Positions 56,181 to 64,000 of a stretch of 64,000 nt of DNA are shown in pieces. The stretch comes from Spirochaetia bacterium (GTDB lineage: Bacteria > Spirochaetota > Leptospiria > Turneriellales > JAOUOS01). The stretch is taken from contig JAOUOT010000009.1 of the NCBI GenBank assembly GCA_029880265.1, positions 1-64,000 of the forward strand. The letters are read 5' to 3'. Below the pieces are notes generated by a model. The model saw only the letters and a program-made list of their open reading frames with translations. It searched no databases and was not told the origin of the DNA. The stretch's first letter is position 1, and the number at the start of each line of letters is the position of its first letter. Position numbers and translations under genes: made by a program.

Positions 56181-56510
56181 ATGGAAATTCAATTACGTGA
56201 CATGGGCAGGCATAAGGTTATCGCTATAGAAGGCGATGTTGATTTGTATAACGTAAGCGAATTAAAACAATCAATATTTAAGATGCTTGACGACGAAAAT
56301 ATTCAGTCTTTGATTGTTGACATGAAAGATATCAATTATATGGATTCTTCGGGTATTGGCGCCCTGGTCGCCGCTCAAAAAAAAGTGAAAACGCTTGGCG
56401 GTAAATTCGCTCTCTTAAACGTCAGAGACGAAGTTATAAATATCTTAAGACTCGCTACGTTAGATCAATTCTTTACCATTTACGAAGACGATAGCAAAGT
56501 AGAACAATAA
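56181..56510 (+). CDS. STAS-domain anti-sigma-factor antagonist
   Basis: A 109-residue protein of the SpoIIAA/RsbV type. I start it at MEIQLRDMGRHKV (56181), where an AGGAG site lies 7-12 bases upstream; an earlier frame opening at 56100 adds non-family residues. The conserved segment IQSLIVDMKDINYMDSSGIGALVAA has the phosphorylatable Ser of the D-S-S-G motif. Such proteins release sigma or effector proteins from anti-sigma kinases in partner-switching systems; no kinase or phosphatase partner is next to it. It is nine bases from ddl. Confidence 0.9.
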   Translation: MEIQLRDMGRHKVIAIEGDVDLYNVSELKQSIFKMLDDENIQSLIVDMKDINYMDSSGIGALVAAQKKVKTLGGKFALLNVRDEVINILRLATLDQFFTIYEDDSKVEQ

Positions 56511-56519
56511 AATTAAAAA

Positions 56520-57587
56520 GTGAAAAATATTCTTCTTTTCTACGGAGGGAATTCCGGCGAGCATGAAATATCGTGCATATCGGCTTCTTTCATAGAAAAG
56601 AATTTATTAAAGGCCGGTTATGCCGTATTTCCTGTTTATGTCGACAGAAATTCACGCTGGCACTTGCAGAAAAAAGTATCAAAAATTTCGCAAGAAAATC
56701 AAAATAATCCTGTAAATCTCAATCTTGGCGGCAAGAAAAAAATAGTTTGCCAAAATAAAGAATATGATTTTGATTTCGCGTTTTCTATTATACACGGCAC
56801 GACAGGCGAAGACGGATGTCTTCAGGGTATGTTTGAATTTTTAAATGTTCCTTATGCCGGTTCGGGCGTTCTTGCTTCGTCAATTTGTATGGATAAATTT
56901 TATATGCGCGATATATTTTCAAAAAATAATATTCCGCAGGTAGAATATTTAAGGCTGCAAAAAGACGAGTTTGAAAAAAACCGGGAAAAAGCCGTAATCG
57001 ATATTTTAACTAAATTAAAATTTCCTATATTTATAAAACCGTGCAATCTGGGAAGTTCGGTAGGCGTTTATAAAAGTAAAAATCAAGACGAACTAAGGGG
57101 CGATATTGAAAAAGCCTTTGAGTATGATAATCATATTTTATGCGAACAAGGCTATAGCGTGCGCGAAATTGAAATATCTATTTTAGGAAATTATCCCGAA
57201 TACGAAACCAGTATTGCAGGCGAAATCATTCCGAATCATGAGTTTTATTCATACGAGGCAAAGTATCTTGACGAGAACGGCGCCCGGCTGAAGACTCCCG
57301 CCGAATTAACAGATTCGCAGTTCAATGAAATTCAATCAATAGCAAAATCGGCGTTTGCCGCTGTTTCAGGCAGCGGTTTTGCGCGAATCGATTTTTTTAT
57401 TGATAAAGAAACGAATAAAATCATGCTCAATGAAATAAATACTCTGCCGGGTTTTACTCCGGTCAGTATGTTCCCTAAGCTGTTTGACTTAAGCGGTAAG
57501 CCTGCCGAAGTATTATTAAAAGAAATTGTAGAATTGGGCGAGAAAAAATTTCATATTCAAAATAAATTAAAGAGAACTTTTAATTAA
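56520..57587 (+). CDS. ddl: D-alanine--D-alanine ligase
   Basis: A 355-residue ATP-grasp ligase making the D-Ala-D-Ala dipeptide for peptidoglycan. It starts with GTG at 56520 (KNILLFYGGNSGEHEISCIS). KPCNLGSSVGVYK, CEQGYSVREIEISILGN, the GSGFARIDFF and the metal-binding MLNEINTLPGFTPVSMFPKLF are typical. Length and motif order are normal. Confidence 0.96.
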   Translation: MKNILLFYGGNSGEHEISCISASFIEKNLLKAGYAVFPVYVDRNSRWHLQKKVSKISQENQNNPVNLNLGGKKKIVCQNKEYDFDFAFSIIHGTTGEDGCLQGMFEFLNVPYAGSGVLASSICMDKFYMRDIFSKNNIPQVEYLRLQKDEFEKNREKAVIDILTKLKFPIFIKPCNLGSSVGVYKSKNQDELRGDIEKAFEYDNHILCEQGYSVREIEISILGNYPEYETSIAGEIIPNHEFYSYEAKYLDENGARLKTPAELTDSQFNEIQSIAKSAFAAVSGSGFARIDFFIDKETNKIMLNEINTLPGFTPVSMFPKLFDLSGKPAEVLLKEIVELGEKKFHIQNKLKRTFN

Positions 57588-57588
57588 A

Positions 57589-57927
57589 ATGGAAAAAAAA
57601 GCGGGCCGTTTCAGTTTACTTATGCATTTTTACGGAAGAAACCATCCCGAAAACCATCTTGATTTATTTCTCGATATAGGCGAAAATCTTCCTTTGGCGC
57701 ATTATTTTTGCAGCCTGAGAGATTTTAGAAAACAAAAAAAAGATTGTTTAGCCTATTATATTCTACGCTATGGAAAACCGCATCGCAGACGATACTTAAC
57801 TTACAGCGGTTTGATAAGCGAAAACAGGGGCAAAGTAAGAAAATTAAAAAAAGGAAAATACAAAGCTTCTTTTAAGTTGATTCAAAAACCATTGAGAGAA
57901 ACCATAAAAATTGCTTTTCAAAGATAA
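57589..57927 (+). CDS. Solo LigD-type 3'-phosphoesterase-like protein
   Basis: A 112-residue protein one base after ddl. The pattern GRFSLLMHFYGRNHPENHLDLFLDIGENLPLAHYF, then HRRRYLTYSGLISENRGKVRKLKKGKYKA, matches the N-terminal 3'-phosphoesterase-like domain of LigD and small stand-alone relatives, in which H-x-D (here HLD) is followed by an acidic residue and then a G-x-x-S-x-x-R-G-x-V segment. The Arg usually next to this motif is Phe here, so activity is doubtful. There is no ligase or polymerase domain. It may process DNA ends or bind nucleic acid; its coupling to ddl is unexplained. Confidence 0.55.
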   Translation: MEKKAGRFSLLMHFYGRNHPENHLDLFLDIGENLPLAHYFCSLRDFRKQKKDCLAYYILRYGKPHRRRYLTYSGLISENRGKVRKLKKGKYKASFKLIQKPLRETIKIAFQR

Positions 57928-57933
57928 TAAGAA

Positions 57934-58359
57934 ATGTACAAAGAGGTAAAATTTGACATAAACCTTTCAAAAGACGAATTGTATGCGTTTCTTCCCGAAA
58001 GAGAAACAGATTCACAGTTTGATTTTGAAATGAAGTATAGAGCTTTAGACGAACAGCTTGAATCTTTAAGAAACGAGCTGAGTAAGGCCAAGACCGTCGT
58101 AAACCTTTTAGAAGAAGAGCTTCATGAAAAAGAAAAAGAACTTTCTGAAAAAGAAAAAACAGAAGAAGGGTTTTTAAATGAGGCATACAGGCTTAAAGAA
58201 GAACTCGAGAAACGTCCCGAAGTAATAGAAAAATCCGCAGAAAAGCAAGCCGCAAAAGCCGTCGCGATTCCTGAAATGTTTGAAGAAATCGCCGAATATA
58301 CAGAAGTAGAAGAAAAAATACTTGAAGACGACGGCAAACCGGGAATAAATTATAATTAA
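57934..58359 (+). CDS. Hypothetical coiled-coil protein
   Basis: A 141-residue soluble, acidic protein. Residues about 30-95 are a strong heptad pattern (LDEQLESLRNELSKAKTVVNLL and LEEELHEKEKELSEKE), and the C-terminus is acidic. No family recognised. It is six bases after the LigD-PE-like gene and eight before the next, so all three are probably co-transcribed. Confidence 0.6.
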   Translation: MYKEVKFDINLSKDELYAFLPERETDSQFDFEMKYRALDEQLESLRNELSKAKTVVNLLEEELHEKEKELSEKEKTEEGFLNEAYRLKEELEKRPEVIEKSAEKQAAKAVAIPEMFEEIAEYTEVEEKILEDDGKPGINYN

Positions 58360-58366
58360 ATAATCT

Positions 58367-59116
58367 GTGAAACTTCAAATTCGTATACTTTTTTTTGCCG
58401 CTTTTTTCTTTTTATATTTTATATCGTCAGCGAAAAGTTTTGCGCAGGAATCAGTAGAAATCAAGCCAGAAGAGGGCGGCTTTATCGGAATCTCTTTTCC
58501 TCTTAGTTTTGCGTTTCAAAACAACAAAATAAACGGAGAAAGTTTTAAGACAAATCACTTTTCGCTGCCTGTGCAGGTTATAGGCGCGTCGTCTGATTTT
58601 GCGGTTGTTACAAATATGCTTATAGCGGCAGATCTCTTAAGATTAAGCAATTATTATAAAGAATATCCCGGTTTTGGCGAGAAGGGCGAAATTTACAGCT
58701 TTTCTTTTTTTAGTTTTGAAGTCTTATACGAGGCGTATTCTTTTAAAACATTAAAATTTCATTTAGGAATCGCTTTTGGCCATCAGGGATTTTTAATAAA
58801 AGAAAGCCCAAAATCTCATTCGCTTTTTGGCGGATTTTCAGCCGCGTCGTACTGGTTTTTTCACGAAAATTTTTATCTGCGCTATAAGTTTCAGGTTCCG
58901 GCGGGCTTATATAATAAAAATATAGAAAAACTATTGTATCTGAAGCATATGCTTGAGATTACGTTTGATCCTATTGGTCCCATATTAAATCCTTCGCCTA
59001 ATAGCGCTTTTTTTTCTGCCGGGTTTATGCTTGAACTGGCCTCGTTTCGATCTTTTGATAAAGACGCTTCATTTATGCATTATAAGCCGTATCTGGCGGC
59101 GACGGTGTTGTATTGA
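58367..59116 (+). CDS. Predicted secreted or outer-membrane beta-barrel protein
   Basis: A 249-residue protein starting with GTG at 58367, with a signal peptide (hydrophobic segment to about residue 27 and AKSFAQES cleavage-like site). The mature part is rich in aromatic, alternating hydrophobic/polar stretches and ends in a short hydrophobic strand (LAATVLY), as in outer-membrane barrels. No family recognised. It ends 13 bases before the first polysaccharide gene. Confidence 0.6.
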   Translation: MKLQIRILFFAAFFFLYFISSAKSFAQESVEIKPEEGGFIGISFPLSFAFQNNKINGESFKTNHFSLPVQVIGASSDFAVVTNMLIAADLLRLSNYYKEYPGFGEKGEIYSFSFFSFEVLYEAYSFKTLKFHLGIAFGHQGFLIKESPKSHSLFGGFSAASYWFFHENFYLRYKFQVPAGLYNKNIEKLLYLKHMLEITFDPIGPILNPSPNSAFFSAGFMLELASFRSFDKDASFMHYKPYLAATVLY

Positions 59117-59129
59117 TGGGTGATTAAAA

Positions 59130-60170
59130 ATGATAATGAAATCAAAACCCTCAAAAATCAACATGCTCATTTTAACCGAGTGGGAAAAAGATTTCAAGTG
59201 GCACATACCCCAGCTTCCCGCGAAAGATAAAAAAGGCGAACTTGATATTATCAATATTCCTTTTCGTTTATCCGGTTTTTTTCGGTGGGTATTTGGAATA
59301 TTAAAAATAATTCGAGTTTTAAAAAAATATGATATCATTGTTTTTCGCGCCATAACAAAAACATCCGTTGTTTTGTGCTTTTTAGAAAGACTTAAGCTTA
59401 TAAAATTACCTTTTGCCGTTATAGCAGAGCTTAATTTATATGAACATGACAAGAGTCTTCGTTCGGCAATACGGTATAAACTTTTTAAGCTTTTATATAA
59501 AAATATCGGGTTGTTTTTTCCTTTTTCTAAGGCGCACTGCGATTATCTTCATAGGCTTACGGGTATATCAAGAGAAAAATATTTTCCTGTTTTTCAGGCT
59601 GTCGATTATCTGCCGGTTTCAAAATATCCCGACGCTTCAGGCTCTAAAACGGGCGACTATCTTTTAATACCGGGAAGAACCGGCCGCGATATGAAATTGC
59701 TGTCGAAGATTTTAAAAAATTATAAGAAAAAAGCAATTCTTGTTACCAATAAAAAAAGCGTGAAAAAAATATCGTTTCAAAAAAACATTAAAATCTTGTA
59801 TGATATTCCGTTGAAAGATTTGTTAAACCTGATGAAAAAAGCCAAATATATTTTAATACCGCTTAAAGATACAGAAAACCCCGTCGGTTTTCGAATATTG
59901 TTTTACGCCTTACAGCTTAAAAAGGCGGTCATCATGACAAAAACAAAACACGCGGCAGAATATTTTCCCAGAAACCCTCCGCTGGTATTTGTTTCGCCAG
60001 GCGATATTAAGGCCGTTGAAGATGAAATGAAAAAACTGGAAAACCATCCGCAAACAATAGAGCCATTAGCTAAAAAAGCAGCTTTTATGCTGAAAAATAA
60101 TTTTACAAGCGAATATTATATAAAAACTATGTACAAAATGACGCTTCAAAAATATATTAATTTTAAATAA
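59130..60170 (+). CDS. GT-B-fold glycosyltransferase
   Basis: A 346-residue protein. The N-terminal half starts MLILTEWEKDFKWHIPQL and has a Rossmann-like strand pattern; the C-terminal half shows LLIPGRTGRD, a run of KILYDIPLKDLLNLM and the donor-site-like ENPVGFRILFYALQLKKAVI, then VFVSPGDIKAVEDEMKKL, as in GT4-type proteins. It starts the surface-polysaccharide cluster. Sugar and acceptor unknown. Confidence 0.72.
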   Translation: MIMKSKPSKINMLILTEWEKDFKWHIPQLPAKDKKGELDIINIPFRLSGFFRWVFGILKIIRVLKKYDIIVFRAITKTSVVLCFLERLKLIKLPFAVIAELNLYEHDKSLRSAIRYKLFKLLYKNIGLFFPFSKAHCDYLHRLTGISREKYFPVFQAVDYLPVSKYPDASGSKTGDYLLIPGRTGRDMKLLSKILKNYKKKAILVTNKKSVKKISFQKNIKILYDIPLKDLLNLMKKAKYILIPLKDTENPVGFRILFYALQLKKAVIMTKTKHAAEYFPRNPPLVFVSPGDIKAVEDEMKKLENHPQTIEPLAKKAAFMLKNNFTSEYYIKTMYKMTLQKYINFK

Positions 60171-60184
60171 AGGAATATTAAAAA

Positions 60185-60835
60185 ATGTCTGATCAAATAA
60201 GAGATTATTACAACCGATATCATAAGAGTACTCTTCATTATGATGAAGGCATAAAAAAACTTGATAAGCGTATACAATTTATAAATAAATTTATTAAAAA
60301 AGATGATAAAATATTGGAATATGGATGCGGCGAAGGTTTGATTATCGGAGAAATAAAAAAAAATAATAAACTGAATAAAAATATTTTTGGTTTTGATATC
60401 AGCGAAGAAGCCGTTAAAAAAGCAAAAAAAAGATATCCGAGTATAAAATTTGGCGTGATTCCTGAAACGGGAAAACTCCCTTTTAAAAACGGTACGTTTG
60501 ACGTTTTAGTCTGTACAGAAGTCATTGAGCATATTATGGATGTCGAAAGAACGCTGGCCGAGTTTAACAGACTCTTAAAACCAAACGGTCTTTTGCTTTT
60601 GACAACCGGCTATCACGGATGGATAAAAGATTTGCTCATTGTTCTGTTTTTTCGGCATGAGCTGCACTTTCATAACCCTTACTCGAGTCATATTCGTTTT
60701 TTTTCAAAAAAATCAATGCTTGGCATCTTAAACGACTTTGGTTTTAAAAAGAAATATTATAAAGGAATTTATAAACTGCCCCTTGTGCGGGAAATGATGA
60801 CTATTGCTGCCGAAAAAAAAAGAAATATTAAATAA
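60185..60835 (+). CDS. Class I SAM-dependent methyltransferase
   Basis: A 216-residue methyltransferase. Motif I ILEYGCGEGLIIGEI, FGFDISEEAVKKAKKRYP, FDVLVCTEVIEHIMDVERTLAEFNRLLKPNGLLLLTT are clear. The second half has an extra amphipathic region, as in methyltransferases of polysaccharide or lipid clusters. It lies between a glycosyltransferase and a flippase, so a sugar or glycolipid substrate is likely. Confidence 0.85.
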   Translation: MSDQIRDYYNRYHKSTLHYDEGIKKLDKRIQFINKFIKKDDKILEYGCGEGLIIGEIKKNNKLNKNIFGFDISEEAVKKAKKRYPSIKFGVIPETGKLPFKNGTFDVLVCTEVIEHIMDVERTLAEFNRLLKPNGLLLLTTGYHGWIKDLLIVLFFRHELHFHNPYSSHIRFFSKKSMLGILNDFGFKKKYYKGIYKLPLVREMMTIAAEKKRNIK

Positions 60836-60836
60836 A

Positions 60837-62120
60837 TTGAAAACTCTTGTTTCAAATAAAAAACTTTTATTCTGGACAAAAAAATCGACATTATCAATTT
60901 TAGATCAGGGCGTTTTTGCCGGAGGTAATTTCTTATTAAACTTACTGCTGGCCCGCTGGCTTAAGCCCGAAGACTACGGCGTTTTCGCGCTTACATACGC
61001 TATTTTTTTGCTTTTAACCGCTTTTCATAATTCGGTTTTAGTCGAGCCTGTAAGCGTTTTCGGGCCAAAAAAGTATCTGAATAATTTAATCGAATATAAA
61101 AAAAATATTGTCGCGGTTCATTTCTTTTTAATGACGATTTTTTCTATATTGCTTTGTCTGCCCGCCTTTTTAATTACGCACTTTTATTTTATAGAATTAA
61201 AAAGAACAATGCTTTATATGCTGCTTTCGGCGCCCTTTATTTTATTTTTTTATTTAATCAGAAAAACATTTTATATAAATTTAAATTTGAGAAAGGCTCT
61301 TTTTAGCTCTTTATTGAACCTCTTTCTTATAATGGGCCTTGTTTATATAATGTATAAAAAAGAGACGCTTTTAGTCGAATTCATATTTCCCGCGCTTGCG
61401 ATAGCGTCATTTTTTTCAGGGCTCTTATTCTCATTTAATATAAAATCAATTAAGAAAGAGATTAATGTTGTTAATATAGAGAATAAAACAATCATAAAAG
61501 AAAACTGGAAATACGGCAAATGGATTTTGGCCACGTCGTCTCTTACATGGTTATCGGGAAATTTTTATTATATAATACTGCCTTTCTGGGTAGGCTTAAG
61601 CGAAGTAGGCGCTCTAAGGGCCTACTTAAATTTGCCTTTGCCGGCCATTCATGTAATAACAGCGTTGTCTGCTCTATTTATACCGCTTATGTCGAAGCAT
61701 CTTCACGAAAAAGGAATTCAAGGGGTATTTAAAGATATAAAAATCTTTCTTTTTATAGGATTTTTCTTATCAGTCGTATTTTCTTTGCTTCTGGTTCTTT
61801 TTGATAAAGAAATTCTGTTTTTATTATATAAAGGGAAATATGAGAACTATATAAATATGATATTTATTGTCGCTTTATTGCCCTTGCTCAATGTGTTAAT
61901 TCAGGCGTTTGCTTCTGTGTTGCGGGTTTTAGAAAAAACAAAATATATTTTTCATTGTTATATTTTTTCGTCTATCGGGGGCCTTGTTGTTGGCGTGATA
62001 CTGCTTGAAATTCTAGGGTTTGAAGGGGCTTTTTGGGGAATGCTAGTTTCTTATATGATTTCGGCGGGGGTATTGTTTATTTCAAGTTATTATTCAGGTA
62101 TTCGAAAAAAAAATGATTAA
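60837..62120 (+). CDS. Polysaccharide flippase (Wzx / MOP superfamily)
   Basis: About 427 residues with twelve membrane helices. The N-terminal STLSILDQGVFAGGNFLLNLLLARWLKPEDYGVFALTYA is the MOP-family signature for lipid-linked oligosaccharide export. I choose the TTG at 60837, one base after the methyltransferase stop; another TTG at 60804 lies within that gene and is also possible. It would flip undecaprenyl-linked units to the periplasmic face for the ligase. It converges with the next gene after 15 bases. Confidence 0.85.
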   Translation: MKTLVSNKKLLFWTKKSTLSILDQGVFAGGNFLLNLLLARWLKPEDYGVFALTYAIFLLLTAFHNSVLVEPVSVFGPKKYLNNLIEYKKNIVAVHFFLMTIFSILLCLPAFLITHFYFIELKRTMLYMLLSAPFILFFYLIRKTFYINLNLRKALFSSLLNLFLIMGLVYIMYKKETLLVEFIFPALAIASFFSGLLFSFNIKSIKKEINVVNIENKTIIKENWKYGKWILATSSLTWLSGNFYYIILPFWVGLSEVGALRAYLNLPLPAIHVITALSALFIPLMSKHLHEKGIQGVFKDIKIFLFIGFFLSVVFSLLLVLFDKEILFLLYKGKYENYINMIFIVALLPLLNVLIQAFASVLRVLEKTKYIFHCYIFSSIGGLVVGVILLEILGFEGAFWGMLVSYMISAGVLFISSYYSGIRKKND

Positions 62121-62135
62121 AAGTCTAAGACATTC

Positions 62136-63380
62136 TTATGAGTTTCTTGTTCTTGAATATTGTAAAAAAATTGCGGTTCCTATTATGGTGAAAAACGGAA
62201 AACTATTATGCGTTATCATTACATGAGTGAAAAATGACCTTACAAAAAGAATACTGAAAACAGCGATCATTTCTATTGAAATAGATCTTCTTATTTTTTC
62301 TTTCGAATTTAATAATTCATATAGTAAATTATAAAATATTTTAAATAAAACAATGCCAAAAATAAAGCACCCAATTGCGCCTACATTTGTTAATAGCTCT
62401 ACCCATAAACTATGGGTAGAGCCTGAGAGACTATAAAAACCCGACATTTCGGGCATTACATAGAACCTTGAACCAGCAAAAGCTCCGTATCCTAAGAGAG
62501 GATTTTTTTCTATAAAAAGCCATGCGTGCTGCCATTTTTCAACCCTGCCGCTTAAACTGTAAATCATTTCAATTTTTTGACCTCTCATGCCATAGGTTAG
62601 TAAAAAATCTCCGTAATTAAGCTCTAAGATAAAAAACATGATAAGCAATGAAATCCCTAAAAATAATCCGATTCGTTTATAAAGAATTAATACCGTAATA
62701 AATCCAAATATAAAGCCTAATAAACCAGATCTACCCTGCGATAGTATTATTGTCGCCAGGCCCCATATCATTACCAATAGCCATTTCTTGTTTTTTTTAT
62801 CAAGAAGGCGACAAAAAGCGACTATAGAAATGATTGCGCCAAGGTGCGAAACGCTGTTTGAGTTTATTCGCGGATATACGCCGTTAAGGCTAAATGGTAT
62901 CATACCCGATGAACGAATAAGCGCCTCTTCGGGCGCGATAAAAATACCTAGCCAAGTAAGCATAAGAAGAATGCCCAGCCAGCCCCACATCAAGTTTATC
63001 CATTTTTGGCAGTCTGTATCGCTGCGAAAAGATACAGCGGTATATGCCGTTAAACTGATAATTAAAGTATATTCAATGGTTCGATATCCTGTCCATAATG
63101 GATTGACCGACCATGCAAAAGATAACAATGACCAAATACAAAAAAGAGAAATCGGTACCATTATTCTAGAAAACATTACGCTCAAACGTCTTAAATAAAA
63201 AATAAATATCATTAAACCAATAATACCGCTTGCAATGGGACGATGAATTACCGATAGTTGTAATGGAGCATCTTGTTGAACGTTTTGAAAACGATGAGCA
63301 AAAATGAGGCCGCCGATAAAAGCGATGATCCAGAAAAATTGCCATTGTCTTTTTGATAAAATTTCTGAAGTTGCTTGCAT
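62136..63380 (-). CDS. O-antigen ligase / Wzy-like membrane protein
   Basis: A 414-residue protein with about ten to twelve helices and a large periplasmic loop before the last pair. Seen: RPIASGIIGLMIFIFYLRRL, the loop GYGAFAGSRFYVMPEMSGF, and GSTHSLWVELLTNVGAIGCFIFGIVLF, the WaaL/Wzy_C H-S/N-x-x-L-x-x-x-x-x-x-G pattern. It would ligate or polymerise the exported polysaccharide. Single-gene on the minus strand within the cluster. Ligase versus polymerase cannot be told apart. Confidence 0.85.
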   Translation of the reverse strand: MQATSEILSKRQWQFFWIIAFIGGLIFAHRFQNVQQDAPLQLSVIHRPIASGIIGLMIFIFYLRRLSVMFSRIMVPISLFCIWSLLSFAWSVNPLWTGYRTIEYTLIISLTAYTAVSFRSDTDCQKWINLMWGWLGILLMLTWLGIFIAPEEALIRSSGMIPFSLNGVYPRINSNSVSHLGAIISIVAFCRLLDKKNKKWLLVMIWGLATIILSQGRSGLLGFIFGFITVLILYKRIGLFLGISLLIMFFILELNYGDFLLTYGMRGQKIEMIYSLSGRVEKWQHAWLFIEKNPLLGYGAFAGSRFYVMPEMSGFYSLSGSTHSLWVELLTNVGAIGCFIFGIVLFKIFYNLLYELLNSKEKIRRSISIEMIAVFSILFVRSFFTHVMITHNSFPFFTIIGTAIFLQYSRTRNS

Positions 63381-63512
63381 TTAATATACCATGATAAATT
63401 TTAATTACTTGTCAATTAAAAAACACTTCACATCACGTCAAAAAAGGAAGTTATCTATTTTTTTATTTATTATTTGCGTATTTAAGAACAATAAATTATT
63501 TTGAATGTAAAA

Positions 63513-64000
63513 ATGAAACTGGCCTTTTTATCATTGTACAAAACCTTTGATTATTCACAAGTTGGCGGTACCGATTCTATGATGAGAAGACTGGCCGAAG
63601 GTTTATTAGAAAATCAAAAAAAAATAGAAATAGAATTTATTTTTTACGGGGGGGGCGAAAACAATAAACGCATAGCGCATAATTCAAGATTTTCATCGGC
63701 ATACTTTGAATCTCTTGAAGCCTCTTTAAGGTACATAAAGTCAAATGATTTTTATCATGTGATCGCGTGCTATCTTTTGCCAAAAGACAGGCTAAAATAC
63801 GCTTTTTTTAGAAAAAAAAACAAAAATAAAAAATATCACAGTATTATATTCTTTTATCCCGAATCAAGAATAAAAAGAGTTCTTAAGTTTTTAGAGTATA
63901 TTCTTTTTTCTTATAACGGTTCGGTGTTTTGCGTTTCAAAAAGGCAGTATTCTTATTTAAGAAGATTTGTTAAAAAACTGGTTTTACTGCCCCCTTCGGT
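63513..64000 (+). CDS. Glycosyltransferase, N-terminal half only, cut by window end
   Basis: The frame opens with ATG at 63513 (MKLAFLSLYKTFDYSQVGGT) and remains open to the last base, giving about 162 residues. GGTDSMMRRLAEGLLE is the acceptor-side helix pattern of GT4-like GT-B enzymes; then VIACYLLP and a VFCVSKRQYSYLR-type segment. Residues at its C-terminal donor domain lie beyond the window. It belongs to the polysaccharide cluster. Confidence 0.65.
   Translation, partial: MKLAFLSLYKTFDYSQVGGTDSMMRRLAEGLLENQKKIEIEFIFYGGGENNKRIAHNSRFSSAYFESLEASLRYIKSNDFYHVIACYLLPKDRLKYAFFRKKNKNKKYHSIIFFYPESRIKRVLKFLEYILFSYNGSVFCVSKRQYSYLRRFVKKLVLLPPS

Noticed and set aside
1..64000. tRNA, rRNA, CRISPR arrays, prophage or intact insertion sequences
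   Set aside because: I looked for T-loop words, repeated spacer patterns, integrases and transposases and saw none.

Overview
The window is AT-rich, densely packed chromosomal DNA from a diderm bacterium. Diderm features are an LptF/LptG-type permease, a lipid-carrier flippase, an O-antigen ligase-like protein, a predicted outer-membrane barrel and lipoproteins with loose lipoboxes. EF-Tu, the short-LID adenylate kinase and the relaxed lipoboxes remind me of leptospire-type spirochaetes. That is an impression from memory, not a phylogeny, and the phylum should be treated as open.

Layout. 1-4.8 kb is an accessory strip: a PIN-like (DUF5615-type) gene cut by the window edge, a HepT toxin remnant joined to a GC-rich repeat, a DUF4160/DUF2442 pair, a methyltransferase-GrpB fusion and two GNAT acetyltransferases. 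4.9-6.9 kb is a Kef-type antiporter. 7.2-10.5 kb is a FIST sensor followed by a PAS-GGDEF-EAL protein. 10.5-10.7 kb holds a candidate minus-strand small RNA with its own promoter. 10.9-27.9 kb is one long run of tuf, S10, spc and alpha operon genes (tuf to rplQ, with secY, adk, map, rpmJ and rpoA), followed by a DEAD-box helicase. 29.4-32.3 kb has two paralogous HD-GYP-like proteins on the minus strand. 32.7-43.7 kb is a partial complex I operon, nuoCDEFHJKLMN, without nuoA, B, G or I. 43.8-47.4 kb carries an HtrA protease, CoaX, a small lipoprotein and an LptF/G permease. 47.4-52.5 kb is a minus-strand chemotaxis-like signalling operon: CheA with a C-terminal CheC-like domain, two CheY proteins and a CheX-REC-PilZ-like protein. 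52.5-53.1 kb is a repeat-bearing gap. 53.1-59.1 kb has uvrA, a STAS protein, ddl, a small LigD-phosphoesterase-like protein, a coiled-coil protein and a predicted outer-membrane protein. 59.1-64 kb is the start of a surface-polysaccharide cluster: glycosyltransferase, methyltransferase, flippase, O-antigen ligase and a second glycosyltransferase cut by the window end.

How it works together. The core is housekeeping: translation, Sec export and respiration. Around it is a noticeable amount of second-messenger and phosphorelay signalling: FIST/GGDEF-EAL, two HD-GYP variants, a PilZ-like output domain, CheA/CheY and STAS. The most unusual items are the unassigned small-RNA candidate, the CheA-CheC and CheX-REC-PilZ architectures, the SYP-type HD-GYP pair with structured upstream regions, Lys/Glu-rich tails on three ribosomal proteins, the solo LigD-PE-like protein and the methyltransferase-GrpB fusion. 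No tRNA, rRNA, CRISPR array, intact insertion sequence or prophage was seen.
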